NCBI GenBank assembly: GCA_944364005.1
Contig: CALVVW010000008.1
Span: 1 to 34,307 of the forward strand
Direction of reading: 5' to 3'
DNA: 34,307 nucleotides
From: an uncultured Bacilli bacterium
GTDB lineage: Bacteria; Bacillota_I; Bacilli_A; RF39; UBA660
Shown: in pieces, positions 1 to 7,779 of the stretch
Position numbering within the stretch: the stretch's first letter is position 1
How the letters are laid out: the number at the start of each line of letters is the position of its first letter
The notes under the pieces: generated by a model
What the model was told of the DNA's origin: nothing
Database searches by the model: none
The model's input: the letters and a program-made list of their open reading frames with translations, nothing else
Position numbers and translations under genes: made by a program

Positions 1-132
1 CTCTACTCTCTTAGTAATGATAGTAGAAAAGATGTTGCATTAGCATTTAGAGAATTAAGAAAGAAAAAATATATTATCTATAATTCATTAGATGATACAT
101 ATTACGTTTATGTATCACCACAAAAAAAATAA
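1..132 (+). CDS. C-terminal end of a winged-helix-like protein (partial)
   Basis: The reading frame is open from base 1 and stops at TAA 130-132, giving the last 43 residues of a protein that begins outside the window. The tail contains DVALAFRELRKKKYI followed by a short beta-hairpin-like segment (DDTYYVYVSP). This helix then two strands looks like the recognition helix and wing of a winged-helix DNA-binding domain. It lies just upstream of, and in the same direction as, the small DNA-binding protein and ATPase of the mobile element, so it could be the element's replication or regulatory protein. The family cannot be named from this fragment. Confidence 0.55.
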   Translation, partial: LYSLSNDSRKDVALAFRELRKKKYIIYNSLDDTYYVYVSPQKK

Positions 133-152
133 TATGAAAGGAGGAAAAATAT

Positions 153-404
153 ATGTCTGCAGAAGAAACATTAAAATTAATAGCTAAGCAATGGTGCACC
201 CTAGAAGATATTATGAAGTTAGGACATCTAGGAAGAAATTCTGCACTAAAGGCTAAAAAGAAGATAAAAGAAAAATTAGAAAAACAAGGTTATCTTATTC
301 CAAAGTCTGTTGTACCAACTAAAGAAGTTGTAGCATTCTTTGATATAGATATTCCTTATTTAGAATCTAGAGTTTCTAGTAAACAATTAATTAAAAACAT
401 GTAA
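153..404 (+). CDS. Small DUF3173/excisionase-like DNA-binding protein
   Basis: This 83-aa protein has ATG at 153 preceded by AAAGGAGG. The central part (about residues 16-60: LEDIMKLGHLGRNSALK, then a basic helix, then GYLIPKSVVPTKEVVAFF) has the shape of the short helix-turn-helix proteins annotated DUF3173 or excisionase-like in integrative elements of Firmicutes: a 'x-x-L-M-x-L-G' helix, a basic helix, and a strand giving a 'Y-x-x-P' turn. Such proteins usually lie next to replication and integration genes of conjugative transposons and mobilizable elements, which is the context here (15 nt upstream of a RepA-like ATPase). Its job, recombination directionality or transcriptional control, is inferred from context. 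Confidence 0.6.
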   Translation: MSAEETLKLIAKQWCTLEDIMKLGHLGRNSALKAKKKIKEKLEKQGYLIPKSVVPTKEVVAFFDIDIPYLESRVSSKQLIKNM

Positions 405-419
405 GAAAGGAGATACAAA

Positions 420-1370
420 TTGAAACAGATAAATGAATTAAATAAAAGCATAAAAAAAGATATCATCGTCGAAAACCTAATGATATCAAATGGAGTTTAT
501 CTACTTGTATCTCATCCTAAGGTTGGCAAGTCAATGTTTGCTCAGCAACTTGCCTTCTCTCTTACTACTGGAGAAGATTTTTTAGGATTCAAAGTAAATC
601 CCTCTCATGTCTTATATATTACCACAGAGGGCGATATAAATCAATTACAAGACCGATTTAAATTAATGAATTTGAAACCTAATGTAGATAAATTACACAT
701 TATAGATATAGATGATATTCCAGATTTTTATATCAGAGATATTGAAAGAGATATTCATGAACTAACCTTTGATAAAGAACCCTTATTCGTAATAATTGAT
801 ATGTTTAAAGACATTAAATTTGATAGTGACTATAATCAAAATGATTATCAAGAAATAAATAATGTTGTATTTAAAAAGTTTAAAGAAATATGTAGAAAAT
901 ATAACTGTACATTATTTGTTACACATCACTTAAATAAAAGTAATGGAATTATGGGTAGTGTCGGACTAACTGCTGACGCATCTGGAATTATGAAATTAAA
1001 AGAATCAAAAAATAATTGTAATAAACTAACTTTAGACTATAAAGGTAGAGATTTTAGTAGATTAGAATTAAATTTGAAAAGAAATGAAAATCAAACATTT
1101 AGTGTTATAGATGAAAATACTAATGATGAGACTGATTATAATCTACTATTATTTATAAAATATGCAGTTGCTAGGAAGGATTTTGATTATACGATATCAG
1201 ATATCTTATCTAAAACAAATATTTTATTAACTCCAACACAACTTGGAGGTTTAATTCAAAGAAACCTAAGTTTGTTGGAGAAAGAAGGTCTTCATATAAC
1301 AAGTAAAAGAACTGCTAATGAAAGATTATGGCATTGTTCTTATGAAGAACCTTCCGAAAATAATGAATGA
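420..1370 (+). CDS. RepA-like AAA/RecA-fold replicative ATPase of mobile element
   Basis: This 316-aa protein starts at TTG 420 behind AAAGGAG (about 8 nt spacing); no in-frame ATG gives a better start. It is a RecA-fold NTPase of the plasmid RepA/AAA_25 kind: Walker A SHPKVGKS at residues 31-38, an ITTEGD segment at 67-72, Walker B LFVIIDMFKD around 122-131 with D127 as the metal-site acid, and a THHLNKS segment near 168-174 where sensor residues of RepA-like helicases lie. In mobilizable elements these ATPases act as replicative helicases or helicase loaders during element replication. The C-terminal third (about 240-316) looks like a winged-helix tail. The stop codon TGA (1368-1370) lies inside the first hairpin of the structured region that follows. 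Confidence 0.75.
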   Translation: MKQINELNKSIKKDIIVENLMISNGVYLLVSHPKVGKSMFAQQLAFSLTTGEDFLGFKVNPSHVLYITTEGDINQLQDRFKLMNLKPNVDKLHIIDIDDIPDFYIRDIERDIHELTFDKEPLFVIIDMFKDIKFDSDYNQNDYQEINNVVFKKFKEICRKYNCTLFVTHHLNKSNGIMGSVGLTADASGIMKLKESKNNCNKLTLDYKGRDFSRLELNLKRNENQTFSVIDENTNDETDYNLLLFIKYAVARKDFDYTISDILSKTNILLTPTQLGGLIQRNLSLLEKEGLHITSKRTANERLWHCSYEEPSENNE

Positions 1371-1579
1371 ACGTGGCACGTTCTGACCTGTAAGGTTGGA
1401 AGTGGCGATAGTGAATTCATTATCCATTAATTAAATGATATAGTATATCGTTTAATTAATCTTGTAATAGAGAATGCCTTTACCTATTTATTAGGTATTG
1501 GCTCTAGCTATTACAAGCATAAAGGATTCTAAGGAATATTCCTTAGCTCACGGTTGGGCATATATTATGCCCTAGTGAG
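1369..1579 (+). other. Tandem-hairpin region between ATPase and relaxase (candidate oriT/sso or structured RNA)
   Basis: At least seven inverted repeats follow one another in 211 nt with almost no gaps: 1369-1383 (GAACGTG-G-CACGTTC); 1386-1396 (ACCT/AGGT); 1407-1424 (near-perfect palindrome around GAATTC); 1426-1460 (16-bp stem with one G-T pair and 3-nt loop AGT); 1461-1470 with 1508-1517 (CTTGTAATAG/CTATTACAAG), enclosing 1476-1478/1500-1502 and 1481-1486/1492-1497; 1529-1546 (perfect palindrome CTAAGGAATATTCCTTAG); and 1547-1551/1575-1579 enclosing GGGCATA/TATGCCC (1556-1562/1566-1572). No convincing ORF is present. Because it sits directly upstream of a MobV relaxase, an origin of transfer or a rolling-circle single-strand origin is the leading reading. 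A transcribed structured RNA is the alternative. Confidence 0.65.
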
Positions 1580-1624
1580 ATAGAGTATTATTTTAAAACA
1601 AGCATTGAAAGGAGGTCAAAATAA

Positions 1625-3007
1625 ATGTACTCAGGAAAACAAGCACTACGATTAGAAAAGTTTAAAGCATCAGATATTGGTGGACTTGATAAAGAATTAA
1701 AAGAAAGAAAAGGATCAGGTAAATATGATAGCACTAGAACACCTTATAATATAGAACTCATAAATTATGATGGTCCTACTCTTGCTAGTTCAACTTATGA
1801 TTATCTTTATTCTAACAATATTAATTATAATCCAAATAAAAAAGGTACAAAGGTATTAAATGGATTAATAATAACAAGTGGTCAAGAATTCTTTGAACAC
1901 TATGGTATGAAGTTTAAAGATACTGGAGAAGTTTATAAAACTGGAGATAATGCTGGTAAACCAATTAGACATGCAATTATAGATGAAGAACACGGGTTAC
2001 CAACTGAAATAAGAAGATATTTTGATGAAAGTCTTAACTTCATTGCCGATTATGTTGGTAAAGAAAATATTAGATACGCAGCAATACATCTTGATGAATC
2101 TACACCACACATGCATATTTACTTTACACCAGTTGTTAATGAGGTAAAAAGAAAAGTATTTGAATTAGATGAAAATGGTCATCAATTAAAACATGAAATA
2201 ACTAATAAAAAAGAAGAAAAGAAATTAGTACCTATTCAAAAGAAAGACGAGAATGGAAAAAATATTTATGAAACTGTTAAAGGTAAATTTTTAAACTCAG
2301 ATCAATTTTGGAAACAAAAAGGTGGTAATGCTTCTTATACTCTTTTACAAGATGATTATAACGAATTTATCAAATCTAAAGGTTATAACCTATTTAGAGG
2401 AGAAATTGGTGGAGATAAAACTCATTTAACTAATGCTATGAAACAACAAAAAGAATTAAATGCTCTAAACAAGGAAATAAGAAAAGAAAATGAACTATTA
2501 AAAGAGGCAAATAAGAGTGAAAATGAGTTTATTGATAAAGTTGATAAAGAAACTGCTAAAGATATCTTAAATCCTGTTAAAAAAGGTATTATTAAGCAAT
2601 ATAAAGATGAAGATATAGATAATCTATCTACTTATTCAAAAGAACTTGCTGAAGATAATTTAAGAAAGGATTTAGAGATTAAATCACTTACTGAAGAAGT
2701 TAATAGTTTTAGATCTGGTAAGGCATATAAAGAACAAAATAAAATTATAGCTAATCAAAAAATTATTATTAACCAAAAAGATAATGAAATAAATACTTGG
2801 AAGAATAAATTTGAAGAATTAGCTGATGAATTTAAGAATTTTAAGAAAAAAATTCAAGATAAGATATATTCTCTTACTTCTAAAATATTTGAGATTCTTC
2901 ATATACCTTATTCTTGGTATGAAGCAAATGATATTGATTATGCTATTGATACTACAAGAGATTATTTAAAAAAACATTCAAAATCTAAAGATGATTTAGA
3001 GAGATGA
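1625..3007 (+). CDS. MobV/Pre-type relaxase (plasmid recombination/mobilization enzyme)
   Basis: This 460-aa protein starts at ATG 1625 behind AAAGGAGG. The N-terminal about 270 residues form a Mob_Pre domain. The metal-binding signature reads HLDESTPHMH (residues 155-164) and the upstream strand is LNGLIITSGQEFF (78-90). About 275-430 is Glu/Lys-rich with long predicted helices or coiled coil, typical of the C-terminal half of MobV proteins. The enzyme nicks oriT of its own element so that a helper conjugation system can transfer it. Relative to MobM of pMV158, the segment where the reported nucleophilic histidine lies (GG-x-x-K-H-N-E-R) reads GGLDKELKER here, with no histidine. The structured region just upstream is the natural place for oriT. 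Confidence 0.85.
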   Translation: MYSGKQALRLEKFKASDIGGLDKELKERKGSGKYDSTRTPYNIELINYDGPTLASSTYDYLYSNNINYNPNKKGTKVLNGLIITSGQEFFEHYGMKFKDTGEVYKTGDNAGKPIRHAIIDEEHGLPTEIRRYFDESLNFIADYVGKENIRYAAIHLDESTPHMHIYFTPVVNEVKRKVFELDENGHQLKHEITNKKEEKKLVPIQKKDENGKNIYETVKGKFLNSDQFWKQKGGNASYTLLQDDYNEFIKSKGYNLFRGEIGGDKTHLTNAMKQQKELNALNKEIRKENELLKEANKSENEFIDKVDKETAKDILNPVKKGIIKQYKDEDIDNLSTYSKELAEDNLRKDLEIKSLTEEVNSFRSGKAYKEQNKIIANQKIIINQKDNEINTWKNKFEELADEFKNFKKKIQDKIYSLTSKIFEILHIPYSWYEANDIDYAIDTTRDYLKKHSKSKDDLER

Positions 3008-3070
3008 TTTATAATATTACCAGTTTATATGGTAAAATGTAATTGTTACGAACTGGTATATTTATAAATC
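3006..3070 (+). other. Long hairpin between relaxase stop and integrase
   Basis: GATTTATAA (3006-3014) pairs with TTATAAATC (3062-3070), and TACCAGTT (3018-3025) pairs with AACTGGTA (3051-3058), across a symmetric TAT/TAT internal loop and a 25-nt apical region. The left arm starts inside the relaxase stop codon. The integrase Shine-Dalgarno (AAAGGAGG, about 3077-3084) is immediately downstream. There is no U-tract, so it is not a standard terminator. It could separate relaxase from integrase expression by mRNA processing or attenuation, or be a recombination-protein binding site. Confidence 0.5.
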
Positions 3071-3091
3071 CCAACAAAGGAGGAATGATAT

Positions 3092-4210
3092 ATGGGAATA
3101 TATAAATTACCTAAAAATCAATGGACTAAAGATGGTCGTAAATATAAATATTATTGGAACGAAAAAGATAAGAGTGGAAAATGGAAGAAGAAATTTTCAC
3201 AAGCATATAAAACTAAACTAGATGCAATGAATGCTGAAAGAGAGTTTTTAAATAACAAGGTTGAATTCGGTGGAGATATGGATATGACATTTGGTACTCT
3301 TACTGACCAATATATTGAATCACAAAAAAATAAAGTTCGTAGAAGAACTATGGAAACATATTTAAAAAGAAGAAGATATTTTACTAGTTTTGAAAATGTT
3401 AAGTTAAAGGATATGGATGGTAATCTATATCATAAATTTCAACAAGAACTATGGGATAAACCTATTAAATGTTCTACTAGAAATGATATTCAAAAATTTC
3501 TAAAAATTATTCTTAACTGGGGTATGAAAATGTATGATATTAATTTAATGCGTTTTTATAAGAAAATAGAATTCTTTAAAGATCCTAATGAAATGAAAGA
3601 AGAAAAAGATGTTTATACTTTTGAAGAATTTCAAAAATATATCAAGGGTGCTACTAATTTAAATGATAAGACAATGTTTGAAATGCTATATTATTGTGGG
3701 TTACGTCGTGGTGAATGTCGAGGGCTTCAATGGTCTGATATAGATTGGAATAATAAATTAGTATCTATTACTAAACAAGCTAATAGTATTAAAGATAGTC
3801 AAAAGTATTATGAACTAACACCACCTAAAACTCAAAAGAGTATTAGAACATTACCTCTTACTGATGTCTTATACAATGATTTAGTAAATCTTTATAATGA
3901 GAAAAAGAAATACTATGGATTTAATGAAAAATGGTTTATCTTTGGGGAATTAGATCCATTAACATTTGGTATGATGCATAGAATAAATGGTAGAATTGCT
4001 GAAAGTGCTGATATTAGAAGAATACCACTACACTCTTTTAGACATAGTTGTGCATCTCTACTAATTAATACTGGACAACCTGTAACAACAGTATCTAAGT
4101 ATTTAGGACATGCTAGTACTAAAGAAACATTAGATACCTATGCTCATATGTTTCCAAATAATCTTACTAATGTAAAAAATACCATAGATAATTTAAATCT
4201 AGGTATTTAA
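3092..4210 (+). CDS. int: Tyrosine recombinase (integrase)
   Basis: This 372-aa phage/ICE-type integrase has ATG at 3092 behind AAAGGAGGAATG. Three parts are visible: an N-terminal AP2-like arm-binding domain (about 10-55, with KYKYYWNEKDKSGKWKKKF); a SAM-like core-binding domain (about 65-165); and a catalytic domain (about 172-372). The catalytic residues are present: R205 in GLRRGE, a beta-hairpin lysine in PPKTQKS (about 246-249), H314 and R317 in PLHSFRH, H340 in YLGHAS, and nucleophile Y350 in DTYAHMF. It should catalyse integration and excision of the element. It is the last gene of the element, and three direct repeats follow immediately, as expected for a terminal integrase beside its attachment site. 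Confidence 0.92.
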   Translation: MGIYKLPKNQWTKDGRKYKYYWNEKDKSGKWKKKFSQAYKTKLDAMNAEREFLNNKVEFGGDMDMTFGTLTDQYIESQKNKVRRRTMETYLKRRRYFTSFENVKLKDMDGNLYHKFQQELWDKPIKCSTRNDIQKFLKIILNWGMKMYDINLMRFYKKIEFFKDPNEMKEEKDVYTFEEFQKYIKGATNLNDKTMFEMLYYCGLRRGECRGLQWSDIDWNNKLVSITKQANSIKDSQKYYELTPPKTQKSIRTLPLTDVLYNDLVNLYNEKKKYYGFNEKWFIFGELDPLTFGMMHRINGRIAESADIRRIPLHSFRHSCASLLINTGQPVTTVSKYLGHASTKETLDTYAHMFPNNLTNVKNTIDNLNLGI

Positions 4211-4233
4211 ATAAGCTTAAATAAAAAATAAAT

Positions 4234-4276
4234 TTGGTATCTGAAAAAAGGTTTTTGGTATCTGGCTTGGTATCTA
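4234..4276 (+). repeat. Three direct repeats downstream of the integrase (putative arm-type sites)
   Basis: TTGGTATCTG at 4234-4243, TTGGTATCTG at 4255-4264 and TTGGTATCTA at 4267-4276, all in the same orientation. They start 24 nt after the integrase stop. Short repeated motifs beside a tyrosine integrase with an N-terminal arm-binding domain are typical arm-type binding sites. The core att sequence cannot be fixed because the other element end lies outside the window. Confidence 0.6.
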
Positions 4277-4318
4277 GAAAAAATTAAAAACCTCAGAAAC
4301 CCTTATAAAACAAAAAGT

Positions 4319-4410
4319 GTTCCCTCTTTCGAGGGAACTTCAGGGGGTTCGGTTGAATATACTCTCACATTGAAACACCGTGAGAGATATCGGCGTGATA
4401 TGTATCACGC
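4319..4410. other. Cluster of inverted repeats at the element/chromosome boundary
   Basis: Three inverted repeats lie in 92 nt: GTTCCCTC/GAGGGAAC (4319-4326/4331-4338, TTTC loop), CTCTCAC/GTGAGAG (4362-4368/4380-4386, 11-nt loop) and the near-continuous palindrome GCGTGATA-TG-TATCACGC (4393-4410). None has a following U-tract. The position, after the arm-like repeats and before the chromosomal genes, suggests the attR region or an operator. I could not fold the segment into a tRNA. Confidence 0.45.
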
Positions 4411-4440
4411 ATCTTAATCATAAAGGATATTTGATAAAAA

Positions 4441-4475
4441 GTCAATTGCTAATGACAAAATTTTTTTTAATTGAC
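4441..4475 (-). terminator. Putative terminator of the GNAT gene
   Basis: GTCAATT (4441-4447) and AATTGAC (4469-4475) form an inverted repeat that on the - strand is followed by TTTTTATC. It lies 5 nt beyond the GNAT stop codon at 4480-4482. The loop is long (21 nt) and A/T-rich, so the terminator call is moderate. Confidence 0.45.
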
Positions 4476-4479
4476 ATTA

Positions 4480-5502
4480 TTATTTTTTTGATACTGGAAT
4501 TTCATATTGATAAGCTAAGATTTTTAGACCGAAGGATTCAAAAAACGCCTGTGCTTCTGGTGTAAAGTTATATATTTGAACTTCAATTCTACTATATCTT
4601 TCTTTTCGTGCAAAATCTAAAATAGCTTGATACAATCTAGTTCCTATTTTTTCTCGTCTTCTTTCTTCTACGACAAAAATTCTATGAATTCTTATTATTC
4701 TTGCGGGTGTATAACGATAACTTCCTATTGTATTTATTCTTTCTGCTTCAATGAATCCTAGCATTTCTTTATCTTGTTCATAGATTAATAGTATTCGCAT
4801 TTGATGAGGATTACATAAACTATTAAACTCTATCGATTCATAAGGAACATAACTTGTAAAAATATCTTTTCTTTTGGTTCTATATATTTTTTCAAATTTC
4901 ATTGCCATTTTGCTGAAGGTACGATATTCATTACTTTCTGGTCTTCTTATAACCCAGTCATTTATTACTTCTTTTTTCTTCCATATTGTTAATGTTGACT
5001 CTTCTTTATTTATACCTATTACTAATAATACCGCATTTGTAATTTCTTCTGTTATCATCTCTAGACTTTGATTTAATTTTTCTATGTCATAATCATCTAT
5101 ATATACATAAATATATTTTCTATCTTCTTGTAAGGCTTGTCTTAGTATTTGATTCATTAATTCTTTTTTATTTTCATAGTGACCTAAACCAGTTGGTAAG
5201 AAAGAGTATGCCTTGATTTCTTGTTCTGAGTTTAATCTTTTTATTAATCTTTCATGATATTCGTTTATATCTAAATTGTCTGTTTTTATATTTTGTAGAT
5301 AGTTAACTCTAAAAAATGACGATGAAGGTAGACTATTTATTTTTTCTTCTGTTAAGCCTTTTACGGCAATTACTATTGTTGTCTTATAGATTTCTTCTAG
5401 CTCTAATTTCTTTTCTGTTCCTTTTTTTTCTTTAGAATAATAAATTTTTCCTTTTAATGCTTTTAAAACATCTTCTATTTTTATACTTTCTTGCACTCTC
5501 AT
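4480..5502 (-). CDS. Two-part protein with C-terminal GNAT acetyltransferase domain
   Basis: I take the ATG at 5502 (340 aa); in-frame GTG 5505 and TTG 5508 lie just upstream, and no Shine-Dalgarno is visible. The C-terminal third (about residues 230-335) is a GNAT acetyltransferase: a core strand with GFIEAERIN, then RIHRIFVVEERRREKIGTRL matching the acetyl-CoA pyrophosphate loop (R/Q-x-x-G-x-G/A pattern), and a closing YNFTPEAQAFFESFGL segment typical of GNAT motif B. The N-terminal about 210 residues are not recognised; they contain several alpha/beta segments and might be a second, diverged GNAT-like unit. The substrate is unknown. It is monocistronic, with a -10 element almost touching the start. 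Confidence 0.7.
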   Translation of the reverse strand: MRVQESIKIEDVLKALKGKIYYSKEKKGTEKKLELEEIYKTTIVIAVKGLTEEKINSLPSSSFFRVNYLQNIKTDNLDINEYHERLIKRLNSEQEIKAYSFLPTGLGHYENKKELMNQILRQALQEDRKYIYVYIDDYDIEKLNQSLEMITEEITNAVLLVIGINKEESTLTIWKKKEVINDWVIRRPESNEYRTFSKMAMKFEKIYRTKRKDIFTSYVPYESIEFNSLCNPHQMRILLIYEQDKEMLGFIEAERINTIGSYRYTPARIIRIHRIFVVEERRREKIGTRLYQAILDFARKERYSRIEVQIYNFTPEAQAFFESFGLKILAYQYEIPVSKK

Positions 5503-5512
5503 CACCAAATTT

Positions 5513-5521
5513 ATTATATCA
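5513..5521 (-). promoter_or_regulatory. Extended -10 promoter of the GNAT gene
   Basis: On the - strand the bases read TGATATAAT, a consensus extended -10. The predicted start point (about 5506) is only about 4 nt before ATG 5502, which would make the mRNA nearly leaderless, in agreement with the absent Shine-Dalgarno. Confidence 0.5.
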
Positions 5522-5523
5522 TG

Positions 5524-5560
5524 CTAAAAAAAGAATAAACAAGATGTTAGTCTCGTTTAT
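5524..5560 (-). terminator. recG terminator
   Basis: On the - strand ATAAACGAGA (5560-5551) pairs with TCTTGTTTAT (5544-5535; one G-U pair), followed by a T-run (complement of 5526-5532). The recG stop codon (5557-5559) lies inside the stem. Confidence 0.8.
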
Positions 5561-7551
5561 CCTTTGGTAATTGATTCAATTAATTTTATTTTTAATGGAT
5601 CGTTATCTGTTTCTTTATTCAAAAGATATTCTTTAGAATCTTTTTTTGCTTGTAATAAGATTTTATAATCTGATTTTATACTAGCTATTTTAAAAGACAT
5701 ATCTCCGCTTTGTTTAGTTCCGAATAAATCTCCATGACCACGTAATTTAAAGTCTTCTTCACTGATTTTAAATCCATCGTCCACTTGTTCCATAATTTTT
5801 AGTCTTTCAGCATCACTATCACTTATTAGAATACATTGAGATTTAGAACTTCCTCTTCCGACACGTCCACGTAATTGATGAAGCGTTGATAGTCCAAAAC
5901 GGTCAGCATCAAAGATTACCATGGTTGTTGCATTTGGTACATCTACACCTACTTCAATTACTGTTGTTGATATTAGTATTTGTATTTCATTATTAGAAAA
6001 TTGTTGCATTATCATTTCTTTGGCGGCACTTGCCATTTTACCATGAACAATATCTATTTTATAATGCTCACCAAAAGCTAGTTTCATTTGATCTTTTAGT
6101 TTACAAACTGTGGTTAAGTCTGAGTTTTCACTTTCTTCAATTAATGGAGCAATGACATAGACTTGATGATTTGCTTTTAATTCTTTATACATCATTTCTA
6201 ATACATCTTTTATTTCACTATTTTTCTTTACTACTGTTGTTATTTTTTGTCTTCCTTTCGGACGTTCCTTAATTGTTGATACATCCATATCTCCAAAGAT
6301 AGTTAATGCATACGTTCTTGGAATTGGTGTTGCACTCATATATAAGACATCTGGTTTTTTACCTTTGTTTTGAAGATTTGCTCTTTGATGGACACCAAAT
6401 CGATGTTGTTCATCTGTAATTACTAAACCTAAATTATGATACTCTACTTCTTCTTGAATTAACGCATGGGTTCCAACTATCATACTAATTGTTCCTTCTT
6501 TTAATTCTTCATAGATTTTTTGCTTTTCTTTTTTCGTTGTAGATCCCGTTAAAAGAGCTATTTTTACATCCGTATTTTTTAAGAAATTTTCTAAGTTATG
6601 ATAGTGTTGGGTTGCAAGAATTTCTGTTGGAGCCATAAGAGCGCTTTGATAACCACTTAAGTGATTAGCAATCATTGCTAGAAATGAGACAATTGTTTTA
6701 CCTGATCCAACATCTCCTTGCAATAAACGATTCATACGATGTGGTGCTTCTAAGTCAGCAACAATTTCATCTACTGCTGTCTTTTGATCTTTTGTTAACC
6801 CAAAAGGTAAATCATTGATAAATTTTTCTAACTTTTCTTTATCAATGTGTCTTTCTAGACCTTGTTTTTTCTTTTTGTTTTCTATTTTTAAATAATTTAT
6901 TTTAAACATAAAAGCAAATAGTTCTTCATACTTTAAGCGAATCGTTACTTCTTTTAATTTTTCTTCGGTAGATGGATTATGAATTAAGTTTAGAGATGTT
7001 TTTTTGTTAGAAAAATGGTATCTTTCCATATATTCTTCCGGGATATAGTCTGGTATTTCTTTTCCATACATTAATAAAGCCATATTAATATATGTAGAAA
7101 TATTTTTATTTGTTAGTCCACTGGTTGCATGATATACTGGCTCTATTTTCATCTTGTTGGAAAGTGTTTCTAACTTTATGTCTGCGGCAGTAATTACATT
7201 TTTCTTCTTATCTAATTTACCAATTACTGTTACACCAGTTCCTACTGCTAGTTGACTTTTTAGAAATGCTCGATTAAAAATAGATACTCCAACTACTCCT
7301 GATTGCGTTACCAGTCTAAAGTTCATTTTATTTAGTCCAGCTTTAAAGCGCATTAATATAGGAACACTTTCTACTTTTCCATCTATTACAATTTTTTCTC
7401 CATCTTCTACTTCTTGTAGGTCATTTCTTTTTAAAATTTCATAACGAAAAGGGTAATGTGTCACTAAGTCTTCTATCGTATATATGTTAATTTTATTTAA
7501 TAAGGCAAGAGATTTGGGTCCTATTCCTTTGACGTCTTTTAGTTCTGCCAC
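5557..7551 (-). CDS. recG: ATP-dependent DNA helicase RecG
   Basis: This 664-aa protein starts at GTG 7551 behind GGAAGTG. RecG remodels stalled forks and branches Holliday junctions. The usual parts are in order: an N-terminal helix-hairpin segment (KGIGPKSLALL, about 8-18), an OB-fold wedge domain (about 45-130), then helicase motor 1 with Walker A GDVGSGKT (279-286), DEQH (380-383) and SATPIPRT (406-413), and motor 2 with IVHGKM, STTVIEVGVDVPNA and the LHQLRGRVGRG motif VI. Length and motif order match the family. It is read alone from an extended -10 promoter and ends in its own terminator. Confidence 0.97.
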   Translation of the reverse strand: MAELKDVKGIGPKSLALLNKINIYTIEDLVTHYPFRYEILKRNDLQEVEDGEKIVIDGKVESVPILMRFKAGLNKMNFRLVTQSGVVGVSIFNRAFLKSQLAVGTGVTVIGKLDKKKNVITAADIKLETLSNKMKIEPVYHATSGLTNKNISTYINMALLMYGKEIPDYIPEEYMERYHFSNKKTSLNLIHNPSTEEKLKEVTIRLKYEELFAFMFKINYLKIENKKKKQGLERHIDKEKLEKFINDLPFGLTKDQKTAVDEIVADLEAPHRMNRLLQGDVGSGKTIVSFLAMIANHLSGYQSALMAPTEILATQHYHNLENFLKNTDVKIALLTGSTTKKEKQKIYEELKEGTISMIVGTHALIQEEVEYHNLGLVITDEQHRFGVHQRANLQNKGKKPDVLYMSATPIPRTYALTIFGDMDVSTIKERPKGRQKITTVVKKNSEIKDVLEMMYKELKANHQVYVIAPLIEESENSDLTTVCKLKDQMKLAFGEHYKIDIVHGKMASAAKEMIMQQFSNNEIQILISTTVIEVGVDVPNATTMVIFDADRFGLSTLHQLRGRVGRGSSKSQCILISDSDAERLKIMEQVDDGFKISEEDFKLRGHGDLFGTKQSGDMSFKIASIKSDYKILLQAKKDSKEYLLNKETDNDPLKIKLIESITKG

Positions 7552-7573
7552 ATTATCACTTCCTTCTTGGCAT

Positions 7574-7582
7574 ATTATATCA
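7574..7582 (-). promoter_or_regulatory. recG promoter (extended -10)
   Basis: The - strand reads TGATATAAT; a weak -35 (TGGAAA or TTGGAA) lies 18-19 nt upstream. The predicted start is about 7567, giving a 16-nt leader that contains the recG Shine-Dalgarno. Confidence 0.6.
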
Positions 7583-7744
7583 TATTTTTTTAGTCTTTTT
7601 CCAATAATTTTGTAATTTTTTAAAAAAAATATGATGATATTTACTTGTTCTTTTTCTTTTCATCTTTTGTCCCTTTAAAGTTGTATTTAATTTTTTATTA
7701 ATTATTTCTTTTAGAAATTTTTTTCATTTTTTTTCAATTTTTTA

Positions 7745-7773
7745 TTGACAAATTTCCTCCTTTCGAGTAGTAT
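7745..7773 (+). promoter_or_regulatory. Promoter of the candidate small RNA
   Basis: Consensus -35 TTGACA (7745-7750), a 17-nt spacer and -10 TAGTAT (7768-7773). The predicted start is about 7780, just before the first hairpin. It faces away from recG and no coding ORF follows it. Confidence 0.65.
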
Positions 7774-7779
7774 AAGAAC

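Noticed and set aside
4319..4360. tRNA or tmRNA 3' end (GGTTCGGTTGAAT resembles a T-arm)
   Set aside because: The flanking bases do not pair to form a T-stem or acceptor stem on either strand and no CCA-adjacent end fits.
4380..4565. 61-codon + strand frame starting near 4380
   Set aside because: It lies over the palindromes and the end of the GNAT gene on the other strand and has no Shine-Dalgarno.
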